A stretch of DNA of 64,000 bases from CAIWHR01 sp963779805 (GTDB lineage: Bacteria > Pseudomonadota > Gammaproteobacteria > Burkholderiales > Casimicrobiaceae): NCBI GenBank assembly GCA_963779805.1, contig CAVZZN010000013.1, positions 62,001-126,000 on the forward strand, written 5' to 3'. Made by a program: the position numbers and the translations under genes. Shown piece by piece: positions 30,384-39,527 of the stretch. Below the pieces are notes generated by a model. That model saw nothing but the letters and a program-made list of their open reading frames with translations, had not been told where the DNA came from and ran no database searches. How positions within the stretch are numbered: the stretch's first letter is position 1; each line of letters starts with the position of its first letter.

Positions 30384-31368
30384 CTAGCGCGGCAGCCCGC
30401 CGAAGCGCGCGTAGAAAGCGTCGCTTGCCGGCGGAAGCGCGCCGCGGGGGCCTTCGAGCGTGGCGACGAGATAACGCTCGGCCGCGCGATGCGTCAGGCG
30501 ATAGAAATCGCGGCACAGCGCACCGGCTGCCGCTCCCGGCCAGTCGAGCGGAAGCAGCGCGATCGGCAGCTGCGGATCGCGCAGCAGCACGCGCCGATAG
30601 GCATGGATGAGGAGGGTGCGCACGACGAAGCACTGACGCCGGATCGTGCTCCTGCGGGCGGCGGTCGCGGAAGCGCTCGATCACCGCCCCGAAGCTCTTG
30701 AGGAAGCGGCGGTATTCGGCCGCGACGCTCTCGATCGGCCACGCGCGCATCACCGCCGACGACAGCGGCTGACCGCCGAGCGTGCCGTCCTCGCGGGCGC
30801 GCAGGGTGAGCACCCGATCCTCCACGCCGAGCGCGCCGGTAATGCGCGCCATCGCGCTATCCGGGCGCGAGGGCCTCGCGTAGACCCATGGCGCCAGCAC
30901 GCCGAAGCCTTCCCACGACAGCTCGTCGCGCAGCGCCTTGCGCTCGTCCTGCGTGAGGCCGTCGCCCATCACCAGCTCCCAGTCGCCATCCCAGGCGGGC
31001 TCGCCTGCGGCGTAGATGCGGCGATACGCCTGCTCGAACCGGCGCGCACCGGCGCGGGTCAGACGATAGAGGCTGCGCCGGCCCATCGGCTTGGCCGTGA
31101 TCCAGCCCTCGCGGGCGAGCCGGAATACGCTGGTGCGGACCAGGCGCTCGTTGATGCCGAACGGCTCGAGCAGGTCGATGAGCCCCGAAAGCATCACGGC
31201 GCCGCCATGCGGCGCGATGGCATCGCCCCAGACGGTGATGATCAGGGATGTCGCGCGGGGGGGAGAGGCGGCGAGGCGGCGGTCGATCCAGCGCCGCACG
31301 ACGGGGTCCGCGACGGGCGCACGGCCCTTCGGGCCCGCGCGGACGGGCAGGATCGGCTGCGCAGTCAT
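30384..31368 (-). CDS. paaX: PaaX-family repressor of phenylacetate catabolism
   Basis: About 327 residues with a net +1 frame break near 30640 (extra base in the sense GCGTCAGTGC). N-terminal winged helix: SLIITVWGDAIAPHGGAVML, LVRTSVFRLAREGWI, RRSLYRLTRAG. The C-terminal half has the PaaX domain with LLRDPQLPIALLPLDWPG and HRAAERYLVATLEGP. In E. coli PaaX represses the paa operons and is released by phenylacetyl-CoA. It is transcribed divergently from paaA with a 116-base intergenic region, the usual arrangement for a local repressor. Confidence 0.92.
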
Positions 31369-31484
31369 GATACAAACTTTACACCCGCGATTTGCGGCGT
31401 GTATCGTTTCAGCTCGGCGCGCGGCCGTGTGTCACAGACGCACCAACGTGCGCGCGGCGCGCAGTCGCAGCGGGGAGAACGACG
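31368..31484. promoter_or_regulatory. paaX-paaA divergent control region with inverted repeats
   Basis: Between the two start codons an inverted pair TGATACA (31368-31374) and TGTATC (31400-31405) is present, with an inner imperfect inverted repeat ACACCCGC-GATTT-GCGGCGTGT (31381-31402). The outer arm touches the paaX start codon, so a bound regulator would occlude paaX translation start and probably its own promoter. PaaX is the natural candidate to bind here, by analogy with other paa clusters; the E. coli consensus is not clearly matched. Confidence 0.4.
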
Positions 31485-32480
31485 ATGTACGCACAGATGG
31501 TCGACACGGGCTTGAAGCAGGTGCGGCGCGACGACGACATGTCGCCCGAGGAGAAGGCATTTCAGGCGCGCATCGATGCCGACGTGCGCGTCGAGCCCAA
31601 GGACTGGATGCCCGAGGCCTACCGGCGCACGCTGATCCGGCAGATCTCGCAGCACGCGCACTCGGAGATCGTGGGCATGCTGCCCGAGGGCAACTGGGTG
31701 ACCCGCGCGCCGAGCCTGAAGCGCAAGGCGATCCTCATGGCGAAGATCCAGGACGAAGGCGGGCACGGCCTGTATCTCTATTCCGCGGCCGAGACGCTCG
31801 GCGTTTCGCGCGACCAGATGATCGCCGACCTGCACGCGGGCCGCGCGAAGTATTCGAGCATCTTCAATTACCCGACGCTCACCTGGGCCGACATCGGCGC
31901 GATCGGCTGGCTCGTCGACGGCGCGGCGATCATGAACCAGATCCCGATCTGCCGCTGCTCGTACGGGCCGTACGCGCGCGCGATGGTGCGCATCTGCAAG
32001 GAAGAGAGCTTCCATCAGCGCCAGGGCTACGACATCATGCTGGCCATGGCGCGCGGCACGCGCGAGCAGAAGGCGATGGCGCAGGATGCGCTCGACCGCT
32101 GGTGGTGGCCCTCGGTGATGATGTTCGGGCCCTCCGACAGCGAGAGCGTGCACAGCGCGCAATCGGCCGCGTGGAAGATCAAGCTGCTCTCCAACGACGA
32201 GCTGCGCCAGCGCTTCATCGACCAGACGGTGCCGCAGGCGGAGTTCCTCGGCCTCACCGTGCCCGATCCCGCGCTGCGCTGGAATCCGGAGACGGGGCAT
32301 TACGAGTTCGGCCCGATCGACTGGGAGGAGTTCTACAACGTGATCAAGGGCAACGGGCCCTGCAATCGCGACCGCCTGCGCACGCGTGTCAAGGCATGGG
32401 AGGATGGCGCCTGGGTGCGCGAGGCAGCGCTCGCCCACGCGCGCAAGCGGGCGCAGCGCGCAGCGAAGGCCGCGGCGTGA
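31485..32480 (+). CDS. paaA: Phenylacetyl-CoA 1,2-epoxidase subunit A
   Basis: 331 residues. Catalytic di-iron subunit of the PaaABCE multicomponent monooxygenase that converts phenylacetyl-CoA to the ring 1,2-epoxide. The carboxylate/His ligand motifs of the ferritin-like fold are seen in KIQDEGGHGLYLY (about residues 86-98) and KEESFHQRQGYDIM (about 167-180). AGCGGGGAGAACG precedes the ATG. First gene of the catabolic operon; followed by a 122-base hairpin-containing gap before paaB. Confidence 0.96.
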   Translation: MYAQMVDTGLKQVRRDDDMSPEEKAFQARIDADVRVEPKDWMPEAYRRTLIRQISQHAHSEIVGMLPEGNWVTRAPSLKRKAILMAKIQDEGGHGLYLYSAAETLGVSRDQMIADLHAGRAKYSSIFNYPTLTWADIGAIGWLVDGAAIMNQIPICRCSYGPYARAMVRICKEESFHQRQGYDIMLAMARGTREQKAMAQDALDRWWWPSVMMFGPSDSESVHSAQSAAWKIKLLSNDELRQRFIDQTVPQAEFLGLTVPDPALRWNPETGHYEFGPIDWEEFYNVIKGNGPCNRDRLRTRVKAWEDGAWVREAALAHARKRAQRAAKAAA

Positions 32481-32487
32481 GACGAAA

Positions 32488-32590
32488 CCCGTTACTCAGA
32501 CCCGTTACTAAACCGTTACGAGTAAAGCCTGCGGCATCGCCGAGCCAATGGCGACCGCGCTGCCGCAGGTTTTACTCTGAGTAAGGGGGT
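32488..32590. repeat. TTACTCNGAGTAA element, copy B, expanded with a large hairpin
   Basis: Three partial direct copies of CCCGTTACT (32488, 32501 and about 32512) are followed by a long hairpin: GAGTAAA-G-CCTGCGGCA (32520-32536) pairs with TGCCGCAGG-T-TTTACTC (32561-32577), 17 pairs with one G-T. The 24-base loop holds a second small stem TCGCC/GGCGA (32537-32541 and 32550-32554). The right edge is TTACTCTGAGTAA (32572-32584) and GGGGG. It fills the gap between paaA and paaB inside an operon, so it could act on mRNA processing or stability. Confidence 0.7.
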
Positions 32591-32602
32591 TAGGGGGCGA
32601 AC

Positions 32603-32884
32603 ATGAACGAATGGCCGTTGTGGGAAATCTTCATCCGCAGCCAGCACGGGCTCGCGCACAAGCACGTCGGCAGCCTGCACGCACCCGACGCGGAGCTCGC
32701 GATCAAGAACGCGCGCGACGTGTACACGCGGCGCAACGAGGGCGTGTCGATCTGGGCGGTACGCTCCGCCGACATCGCGGCGTCGAGCCCGGGCGACAAG
32801 GAGCCGCTGTTCGAGCCCGCCAACAGCAAGGTGTACCGGCATCCCACGTTCTTCCCGATGCCGGACGAGGTGAAGCATCTCTGA
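32603..32884 (+). CDS. paaB: Phenylacetyl-CoA epoxidase subunit B
   Basis: 93 residues, the usual size. Structural subunit bridging PaaAC heterodimers in the epoxidase complex. MNEWPLWEIFIRSQHGLAHK, GSLHAPD, YTRRNEGVSIWAV and FEPANSKVYRHPTFF match the family closely. It is flanked on both sides by palindromic TTACTCNGAGTAA elements, which is unusual inside this operon. Confidence 0.96.
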   Translation: MNEWPLWEIFIRSQHGLAHKHVGSLHAPDAELAIKNARDVYTRRNEGVSIWAVRSADIAASSPGDKEPLFEPANSKVYRHPTFFPMPDEVKHL

Positions 32885-32890
32885 CCGTCA

Positions 32891-32939
32891 ACCCCGTTAC
32901 TCAGAGTAAAAGGCGCGCCTCTTACTCTGAGTAGGGGGC
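32891..32939. repeat. TTACTCNGAGTAA element, copy C
   Basis: Near-perfect long inverted repeat in the 68-base gap between paaB and paaC: CCCCG, TTACTCAGAGTAA (32897-32909), AAGGCGCGCCTC, TTACTCTGAGTAG (32922-32934), GGGGG. Each half is itself a palindrome, and the halves pair with each other over about 22 bases, so the transcript can fold as one long hairpin or two small ones. Confidence 0.8.
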
Positions 32940-32952
32940 GGCCTGCCATCCC

Positions 32953-33735
32953 ATGGATCGCGATCGTCTGCTCTTCGAATACCTGCAGCGCCTCGGCGAT
33001 TCGCCGCTCGTGCTCGCGCAGCGCCTCGGCGAGTGGGTCGGCAAGGGCCCGATCGTCGAGGAGGACATGGCGCTCACCAACGTCGGCCTCGATCTCATCG
33101 GACAGGCGCGGCTGTGGCTCGCGCATGCCGGCGAGGTCGAGGCGCGGTTCGCGCCGCACGGCCGGAGCGAGGACGATCTCGCGTTCCGGCGCGATGCGCG
33201 CGAGTTTCGCAACCTGCTGCTCGTCGAGCAGCCGAACGGCAATTTCGCGGACACCACGATGCGGCAGTTCCTGTTCGATGCGTGGCACGTGCTCGCGTTG
33301 CGCGCGCTCACGCGCTGCGCCGAGCCGCGCATCGCGGAGATCGCGGCGAAGGGCGCCAAGGAGGCCGCCTATCACGTGGAACGCTCGGGCGACTGGGTCG
33401 TTCGCCTCGGCGACGGCACCGACGAATCGCACGCCAAGGCGCAGGCGGCGCTCGACGCCCTCTGGATGTACACGGGCGAGATGTTCATGGCGGACGACGT
33501 CGATCGCCTGCTCGTGCAGTCGGGCATCGCCGTCGATGCCCCTGCGCTGCAGGCGTCCTGGCGCGAGCACGTGAATGCCGTGCTCGCCGAGGCGACGCTA
33601 GCGGTCCCGCAGGAGACCTGGATGCAGGGCGACGGGGGGCGCGGCGGACGGCAGGGCGTGCACACCGAGCATCTCGGTCATCTTCTCGCCGAGATGCAGT
33701 TCCTGCCGCGGGCGTACCCCGACGCGCGATGGTGA
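32953..33735 (+). CDS. paaC: Phenylacetyl-CoA epoxidase subunit C
   Basis: 260 residues. Structural partner of PaaA with the same ferritin-like fold but without an active di-iron site. VEEDMALTNVGLDLIGQARLW, EQPNGNFADTTMRQFLFDAW, KEAAYHVERSGDWVVRLGDG and LWMYTGEMF are characteristic. The stop overlaps the paaD start (TGATG), so translation is coupled. Confidence 0.96.
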   Translation: MDRDRLLFEYLQRLGDSPLVLAQRLGEWVGKGPIVEEDMALTNVGLDLIGQARLWLAHAGEVEARFAPHGRSEDDLAFRRDAREFRNLLLVEQPNGNFADTTMRQFLFDAWHVLALRALTRCAEPRIAEIAAKGAKEAAYHVERSGDWVVRLGDGTDESHAKAQAALDALWMYTGEMFMADDVDRLLVQSGIAVDAPALQASWREHVNAVLAEATLAVPQETWMQGDGGRGGRQGVHTEHLGHLLAEMQFLPRAYPDARW

Positions 33736-34343
33736 TGGCGCAGATCGACATGGTGACGCCCGAGCAAACCGCGCTTGCCGCGACCGCCGCAGCGGCCGCC
33801 GAGGGCCAACCGCGGCCGGGGCTCGGCGAGCTCTGGCGCGCGCTCGAGGGCGTGCCCGATCCCGAACTACCCGTGGTGTCGGTGATCGAGCTCGGCATGG
33901 TGCGCGCGATCGAGTGGGATGCCGCCGATCCCGCGCTGCTCGTCGTGAAGCTCACGCCGACGTATTCGGGATGCCCCGCCACCGAGCTCATCATGACCGG
34001 CATCCAGGATGCCGTGCTCGCGGCGGGTGCACCTGCCGTGCGCATCGATCTCGAGCTGTCGCCGCCGTGGACGACGGATTGGTTGAGCGCCGAGGCGCAG
34101 CGCAAGCTTCGCGCCTACGGCATCGCGCCGCCGGGCATGGCGCTTCCTGCGGATCCCGCCGCGCCGATGCCGATCGACGTCACGGGGATCAGCCCGCTGC
34201 GCCGCGCCGCCTTCGTCGTGCCGTGCCCGCGCTGCGGCTCGACGCGCACCCAGCTCGTAGCGCAATTCGGCTCGACCGCGTGCAAGGCGCAGTACCGTTG
34301 CACCGATTGCCTCGAGCCCTTCGACTTCTTCAAGCCGCACTGA
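33735..34343 (+). CDS. paaD: PaaD, DUF59 (MIP18)-family factor of the epoxidase
   Basis: 202 residues. N-terminal DUF59/MIP18 domain (PDPELPVVSVIELGMVR, TPTYSGCPATELI) and a C-terminal zinc-ribbon-like CPRCGSTRT...CTDC motif (about residues 163-190) typical of PaaD, thought to help assemble the Fe centre or Fe-S cluster of the epoxidase system. I took ATG 33735, which overlaps the paaC stop; an alternative in-frame ATG at 33729 adds two residues. The stop overlaps the paaE start. Confidence 0.94.
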   Translation: MAQIDMVTPEQTALAATAAAAAEGQPRPGLGELWRALEGVPDPELPVVSVIELGMVRAIEWDAADPALLVVKLTPTYSGCPATELIMTGIQDAVLAAGAPAVRIDLELSPPWTTDWLSAEAQRKLRAYGIAPPGMALPADPAAPMPIDVTGISPLRRAAFVVPCPRCGSTRTQLVAQFGSTACKAQYRCTDCLEPFDFFKPH

Positions 34344-35419
34344 TGAGCCGGTTCTATCCTCTGGAGGTTGCGCGCGTCGAGCACGAGACGCGCGATGCGA
34401 TCGCGGTCACCTTCGCGGTGCCGCCGGAGCTCGCGCCGCAGTTCCGCTTCGCGCCGGGACAGCATCTCACGGTGCGAGCGCGCATCGCCGGCGAGGACGT
34501 GCGCCGGTCGTATTCGGTGTGTGCCGGTGCGCACGAAGGCCGGCTGCGCATCGCGATCAAGCGCAATCCCGGCGGCCGGTTCTCCAACTGGGCGAACGAC
34601 ACGTTGCGTGCCGGCGACACGCTGGAGGTGCTGCCGCCGCTCGGGCACTTCCACGTGCCGCTGGATGCGAGCAACCGCAAGCACTACCTCGCGTTCGCGG
34701 CGGGCAGCGGCATCACGCCGGTGCTGTCGATCGTCGCGACCACGCTCGCGACCGAGCCGCACAGCCGTTTCACGCTCGTCTACGGCAATCGCGCGTCTTC
34801 GACCGTCATGTTCCGCGAGGAGCTCGCGGCGCTCAAGGACCTGTACCTGGAGCGCTTCAACCTCGTGCACGTGCTTTCGCGCGAGGCGCAGGACATCGAG
34901 CTCTTCCATGGCCGCATCGACCGCGACAAGACGCTCGCGATCCTCAGGCACTGGGTCCCCGCCGACGACGTCGACATCGTGTTCGTGTGCGGTCCGGAAG
35001 GCATGATGGAGGCCGTCACGGCGGCGCTGCACGAAGCGGGCATGCCCGCGGAGCGCATCCGGGTGGAGCGGTTCGCGACGAGCGTGCACAAGCACGAGCA
35101 TCGACCGGCGACGCTGCCCGAGCCCGGCCACGCGCAGTGCAACGTGACCATCGTGCTCGATGGCGCGACGCGCAGCTTCCCGCTCGACAAGGCGAAGGAG
35201 AGCATCCTCGAGGCGGGCCTCAGGGCCGGCGTCGAGCTGCCGTATTCGTGCAAGGCGGGCGTGTGCTCGACCTGCCGCGCGAAGCTCGTCGACGGGGAGG
35301 TCGACATGGACGTCAACTTCGCGCTGGAGGACTACGAGGTGGCGCGCGGGTTCGTGCTCACCTGCCAGAGCTATCCGGTCACCGACAGCGTCACGGTCGA
35401 CTACGACACGGCGTCCTGA
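34343..35419 (+). CDS. paaE: Phenylacetyl-CoA epoxidase reductase subunit
   Basis: 358 residues. Supplies electrons from NADPH to PaaA. Order: FAD-binding domain with RRSYSVC (about 54-60), NAD-binding domain with AAGSGITPVLSI (about 118-129) and VFVCGPEGMM (about 213-222), and a C-terminal plant-type [2Fe-2S] ferredoxin with CKAGVCSTCRAK and a later Cys in LTCQS. All four cluster cysteines are present. TGATG overlap with paaD. Confidence 0.96.
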   Translation: MSRFYPLEVARVEHETRDAIAVTFAVPPELAPQFRFAPGQHLTVRARIAGEDVRRSYSVCAGAHEGRLRIAIKRNPGGRFSNWANDTLRAGDTLEVLPPLGHFHVPLDASNRKHYLAFAAGSGITPVLSIVATTLATEPHSRFTLVYGNRASSTVMFREELAALKDLYLERFNLVHVLSREAQDIELFHGRIDRDKTLAILRHWVPADDVDIVFVCGPEGMMEAVTAALHEAGMPAERIRVERFATSVHKHEHRPATLPEPGHAQCNVTIVLDGATRSFPLDKAKESILEAGLRAGVELPYSCKAGVCSTCRAKLVDGEVDMDVNFALEDYEVARGFVLTCQSYPVTDSVTVDYDTAS

Positions 35420-35488
35420 ACGCGAGCCCCGCGTGCTAGAGTTTCCTGTTGCCGTCGTTCGCCCGCGCTGGCGCTTGAGGAGTCCGTC

Positions 35489-37153
35489 GTGTCCCATCCC
35501 CTGTTCGAAAAGCACCGCGCCACGCTCGAGCGCGCCCTGACCGCCATCGCCGAGCGCGGCTACTGGTCGCCGTATCCGGAGTCGCCCAGCCCGCGCAACT
35601 ATGGCGAGGGCGCGGTCGAGGCGGGCAAGGCCGCGTTCGATGCGATGCTCGGCAAGCCGTTCGAGCTCGAGCAACCCGGCACCGTGGGTCGCGTGGGCAG
35701 CGAGCGCTCGCCGTACGGCTTCGCGCTGGGCATCACGTACCCGAAGGTCGACCTCGACGCGCTGTTCGGCGCGATCGCGGTTGCGCAAGCGCCGTGGCGC
35801 AAGGCCGGCCCGCAGGCGTGGGTCGGCGTGTGCCTCGAGGTCCTGCATCGGATCAACCGCGAGACCCCGCTGCTGGCGCACGCCGTGATGCACACGACGG
35901 GGCAGGCGTTCATGATGGCGTTCCAGGCGGGCGGCCCGCACGCACAGGACCGCGGCCTCGAAGCGGTGGCGTATGCGTGGGACGAGATGCGGCGCATTCC
36001 CGAGAAGGCGCTGTGGGAAAAGCCGCAGGGCAAGAACGAGCCGTTGCGCATGGAGAAGCGCTATCGCATCGTGCCGCGCGGCGTGGGGCTCGTCATCGGC
36101 GTCTCCACCTTCCCGACGTGGAATGGCTACACGGGCCTGTTCGCCGATCTCGCCACCGGCAATGCCGTGGTCGTGAAGCCGCATCCCGGCGCGATCCTGC
36201 CGCTCGCGATCACGGTGAAGATCGCGCGCGAAGTGCTGCGCGAGGCGGGCTTCGATCCCAACGTGGTGACGCTCGTCGCGCACGAGGCGAGCGAGCCCGT
36301 CGCGCAGCAGCTCGCGTTGCGGCCGGAGGTGAAGCTGATCGATTTCACCGGCAGCCCGGCGAACGGCATCTGGCTCGAGCGCAACGCGCATCAGGCGCAG
36401 GTGTTCACGGAAAAGGCCGGCGTCAACCAGATCGTCATGGACTCGGCCGACGACTTCAAGGGCGCCGTGCGCAACATCGCCTTCTCGCTCGCGCTCTACA
36501 CCGGCCAGATGTGCACCGCGCCGCAGAACATCTACGTGCCGCGCGACGGCATCGACACCGCGGAGGGCCATCTTTCGTTCGACCAGGTGGCGCAGGCCAT
36601 CGCCGAGGGCGTGCGCAAGCTCCTCGGCGAACCGGCGCGCGCGGTCGAGATCCTGGGCGCGGTCCAGAGCGACGCGGTGGTGAAGCGCATCGAGAGCGCA
36701 CGCAGGATCGGACGCGTGCTGCTCGACAGCGAGGCCATCGCGCACCCGCAGTTTCCGGAGGCCACCATCCGCTCGCCGCTCATCGTGCAGCTCGATGCGT
36801 CGGATCGCGGCGACTACCTGTCGGAGTGGTTCGGCCCGATCTCGTTCGTCGTGGCCACCGATTCCACGCAGCAGAGCCTCGACATCGCGGAGCACGCCGT
36901 GATGGGCCAGGGCGCCCTCACGCTGTCGGTGTACTCGCGCCGGCAGGACGTCATCGACCGCGCGGTCGAGGTCGCCGAGAATTCCGGCGTGGCCCTCTCG
37001 ATCAATCTCACCGGCGGCGTGTTCGTCAACCAGTCCGCGGCGTTCTCCGATTTCCACGGCACGGGTGCCAACCCGGCCGCGAACGCCGCGCTGACGGATG
37101 CCGCCTACGTTGCCGGCCGTTTCCGCGTGGTGCAGCATCGCGTGCACGTGTAG
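35489..37153 (+). CDS. paaN: PaaN, aldehyde dehydrogenase-fold ring-cleavage enzyme
   Basis: 554 residues from GTG 35489, with AGGAG upstream. Aldehyde dehydrogenase superfamily: VIGVSTFPTWNGY, DFTGSPANGIWLE, FTEKAGVNQIVM and the catalytic-Cys segment YTGQMCTAPQN. The PaaN subfamily lacks the C-terminal MaoC/enoyl-CoA hydratase domain of E. coli PaaZ, so it can oxidise the semialdehyde released from oxepin-CoA but needs a separate hydrolase for ring opening. No such hydratase other than PaaG and the hotdog proteins is in this cluster. Confidence 0.93.
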   Translation: MSHPLFEKHRATLERALTAIAERGYWSPYPESPSPRNYGEGAVEAGKAAFDAMLGKPFELEQPGTVGRVGSERSPYGFALGITYPKVDLDALFGAIAVAQAPWRKAGPQAWVGVCLEVLHRINRETPLLAHAVMHTTGQAFMMAFQAGGPHAQDRGLEAVAYAWDEMRRIPEKALWEKPQGKNEPLRMEKRYRIVPRGVGLVIGVSTFPTWNGYTGLFADLATGNAVVVKPHPGAILPLAITVKIAREVLREAGFDPNVVTLVAHEASEPVAQQLALRPEVKLIDFTGSPANGIWLERNAHQAQVFTEKAGVNQIVMDSADDFKGAVRNIAFSLALYTGQMCTAPQNIYVPRDGIDTAEGHLSFDQVAQAIAEGVRKLLGEPARAVEILGAVQSDAVVKRIESARRIGRVLLDSEAIAHPQFPEATIRSPLIVQLDASDRGDYLSEWFGPISFVVATDSTQQSLDIAEHAVMGQGALTLSVYSRRQDVIDRAVEVAENSGVALSINLTGGVFVNQSAAFSDFHGTGANPAANAALTDAAYVAGRFRVVQHRVHV

Positions 37154-37184
37154 CGCGCTCGCGCACCCGCCCGGACAGGACGCC

Positions 37185-37976
37185 ATGACCTACGAAAACA
37201 TTCTCTTCGAGCAGCAGGACGGCATCGCGCGCCTCACGCTCAACCGTCCCGACCGCCTCAACAGCTTCAACGACGCCATGCATGCGGAGGTGCGCGACGC
37301 GCTCGAGCGCGTGCGCGCGGACGCCGATGCGCGGGTGCTGGTGCTGACCGGCGCCGGTCGCGGCTTTTGCGCCGGGCAGGATCTCGGCGACCGCGCGGTG
37401 GCTCCGGGCGGCACGCCCGTCGACCTGGGCGCCTCGATCGAGCGCAACTACATGCCGCTGGTGCTTGGCCTGCGCGCGCTCCCGCTGCCGGTGGTGTGCG
37501 CGGTCAACGGCGTCGCCGCAGGGGCGGGCGCGAACCTGGCGCTGGCGTGCGACATCGTCATCGCCGCGCGCTCGGCGAGCTTCATCCAGGCGTTCTGCCG
37601 GATCGGGCTCGTTCCCGATTCGGGCGGCACGTACTTCCTGCCGCGCCTCGTGGGCACCGCGCGGGCGATGGGTCTTGCGCTGCTCGGCGACAAGCTCGAG
37701 GCCGAGGACGCCGCGGCATGGGGGCTCATCTGGGACTGCGTGGACGACGACGTGCTCGCCTCCGAAGTCGATGCGCTGGCGCGCAGCCTCGCGGCGGCGC
37801 CGACGCGCGGTCTTGCCGGCATCAAGCGCGCGATCGCCGCTTCGGCCACGAACACGCTCGAGCAGCAACTCGCGCTCGAGCGCGACCTGCAGCGCGAGCT
37901 CGGCTACAGCGACGATTATCGCGAAGGCGTCGCGGCATTCCTCGCGAAGCGTCCGCCCAACTTCACCGGACGCTGA
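37185..37976 (+). CDS. paaG: 2-(1,2-epoxy-1,2-dihydrophenyl)acetyl-CoA isomerase
   Basis: 263 residues. Crotonase-fold enzyme that isomerises the ring epoxide to oxepin-CoA and a later double bond. LNRPDRLNSFND, TGAGRGFCAGQDLGDR, CAVNGVAAGAGANLALACDI (oxyanion hole), RIGLVPDSGGTYFLPR and the catalytic Asp in that segment closely match E. coli PaaG rather than PaaF. Only one crotonase gene is present in the cluster, so the paaF hydratase must lie elsewhere. Ends four bases before paaH. Confidence 0.95.
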   Translation: MTYENILFEQQDGIARLTLNRPDRLNSFNDAMHAEVRDALERVRADADARVLVLTGAGRGFCAGQDLGDRAVAPGGTPVDLGASIERNYMPLVLGLRALPLPVVCAVNGVAAGAGANLALACDIVIAARSASFIQAFCRIGLVPDSGGTYFLPRLVGTARAMGLALLGDKLEAEDAAAWGLIWDCVDDDVLASEVDALARSLAAAPTRGLAGIKRAIAASATNTLEQQLALERDLQRELGYSDDYREGVAAFLAKRPPNFTGR

Positions 37977-37980
37977 TGCC

Positions 37981-39527
37981 ATGCCTGCGTTGCCCCCGAG
38001 CACTCGGATCGCGGTGATCGGCGCCGGCGCGATGGGCGCCGGCATCGCCCAGATCGCCGCGCTGCACGGGCACCTCGTGCAGCTGCACGACACGCGCTTC
38101 GGCGCGGCGGACGCGGCGAAGCAGGCGATGGCGGCCACGTTCGACAAGCTCGTGGAGAAGGGCCGCATGCAGCGCAGCGACGCCGCCGCGGCGCTCGAGC
38201 GCGTGCAGACGGTGGTGACGCGGCCGGATGCGTGCGTGGCCGGCCTCGTGATCGAAGCCATCGTCGAGGATCTGGCGGCGAAGCGCGAGCTCTTCGAGGC
38301 GCTCGAGAACGTGATCGCGCCCGACGCCATCATCGCCTCGAACACGTCGTCGATCTCGATCACCGCGCTCGCCGCCGGCTTGAAGCATCCGGCGCGTGTC
38401 GTCGGCATGCACTTCTTCAATCCGGCGCCGCTGATGCCTCTGGTCGAGGTGGTGCACGGCCTCGCCACCGCGCCCGAAGTCGCCGACACGATCTACGCAA
38501 CCGCGGCCGCGTGGGGCAAGACGCCCGTGCACGCGACCTCCACGCCCGGCTTCATCGTCAACCGTTGCGCGCGGCCGTTCTACTCCGAAGCGCTGCGGCT
38601 CTTCGGCGAGCACGCGGGCACGCCGGCGACCCTCGACGCCATCTATCGCGATTGCGGCGGCTTTCGCATGGGTCCGTTCGAGCTCATGGACCTGATCGGC
38701 CTCGACGTGAATCTCGCCGTCACGCGCGGAGTGTGGGAAGCCTACTTCCACGATCCGCGCTACACCCCGTCGGTGGTGCAGCAGGAGCTGGTGGCCGCCG
38801 GCTTCTTCGGGCGCAAGACCGGACGCGGCTTCTACCGCTACGACGAAGGCGCCGAGCGCCCGCAGCCGGCGCAGGAAGCGGCCGCGGCTGCGCCGCGCAG
38901 CATCGCGCTGCACGGCGAGCCGGGCGGCCTCGCGCCCCTGGTGGCGCGCCTCGAGCAGGGCGCAACGAAGGTGAGCCGTGCGGCCGCCGATTCGCGCTTT
39001 CGGCACCGGCGTGTTGCGCGTGGTCGGGACCGACGCGAGCGCGACCCTCGTGCTCTGCGATGGCCGCAGCGCGACGGCGCGCGGCGGTGCAGGCGGGCGT
39101 GCCCGACGTGGTGGTGCTCGATCATGCGCTCGACTTCGGCGCCTGCACGCGCCTCGCGATCGCGTCCGCGGACACCTGCTCCGATGCGGCACGTGCCGCC
39201 GCAGTGGGTGCCTTGCAGAGCACCGGTGCTGCGGTCACCCGCATCGACGACGTGCCCGGGCTCGTGGTGCTGCGCACGGTCGCGATGCTGGTGAACGAGG
39301 CGGCGGATGCGGTGACGCAGGGGGTTGCCGAGCCCGCGGCGATCGACCTCGCGATGAAGAAGGGCGTGAACTATCCGCGCGGGCCGTTCGAATGGGCGCG
39401 CGCGCTCGGCACCGACTGCATCGCGGCCGCCCTCGCCAACCTCGCGCATCACTACGGCGAAGACCGCTATCGCACCTCGTCGCTGATCAGCCGGCGTGCG
39501 CTCACCGGACGCATGCTCGATGGGTGA
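37981..39527 (+). CDS. paaH: 3-hydroxyadipyl-CoA dehydrogenase
   Basis: About 515 residues. Oxidises (S)-3-hydroxyadipyl-CoA with NAD+. Rossmann motif VIGAGAMGAGIAQIAALHG (about 12-30), NTSSISIT, catalytic His in GMHFFNPAPLMPLVEVV and the PGFIVNR helix domain. A second, C-terminal dehydrogenase domain contains KKGVNYPRGPFEWARALG. Two net +1 frame breaks near 39000 (extra T in CGCTTTCGG) and 39085. The stop overlaps the paaI start. Confidence 0.94.

Noticed and set aside
34115..37186. A 1,023-residue open frame on the minus strand across the paa genes
   Set aside because: It lies opposite paaD, paaE and paaN, all strongly recognised. GC-rich DNA creates long antisense frames; this one is Arg/Ala/His-rich, has no domain and no ribosome-binding site.
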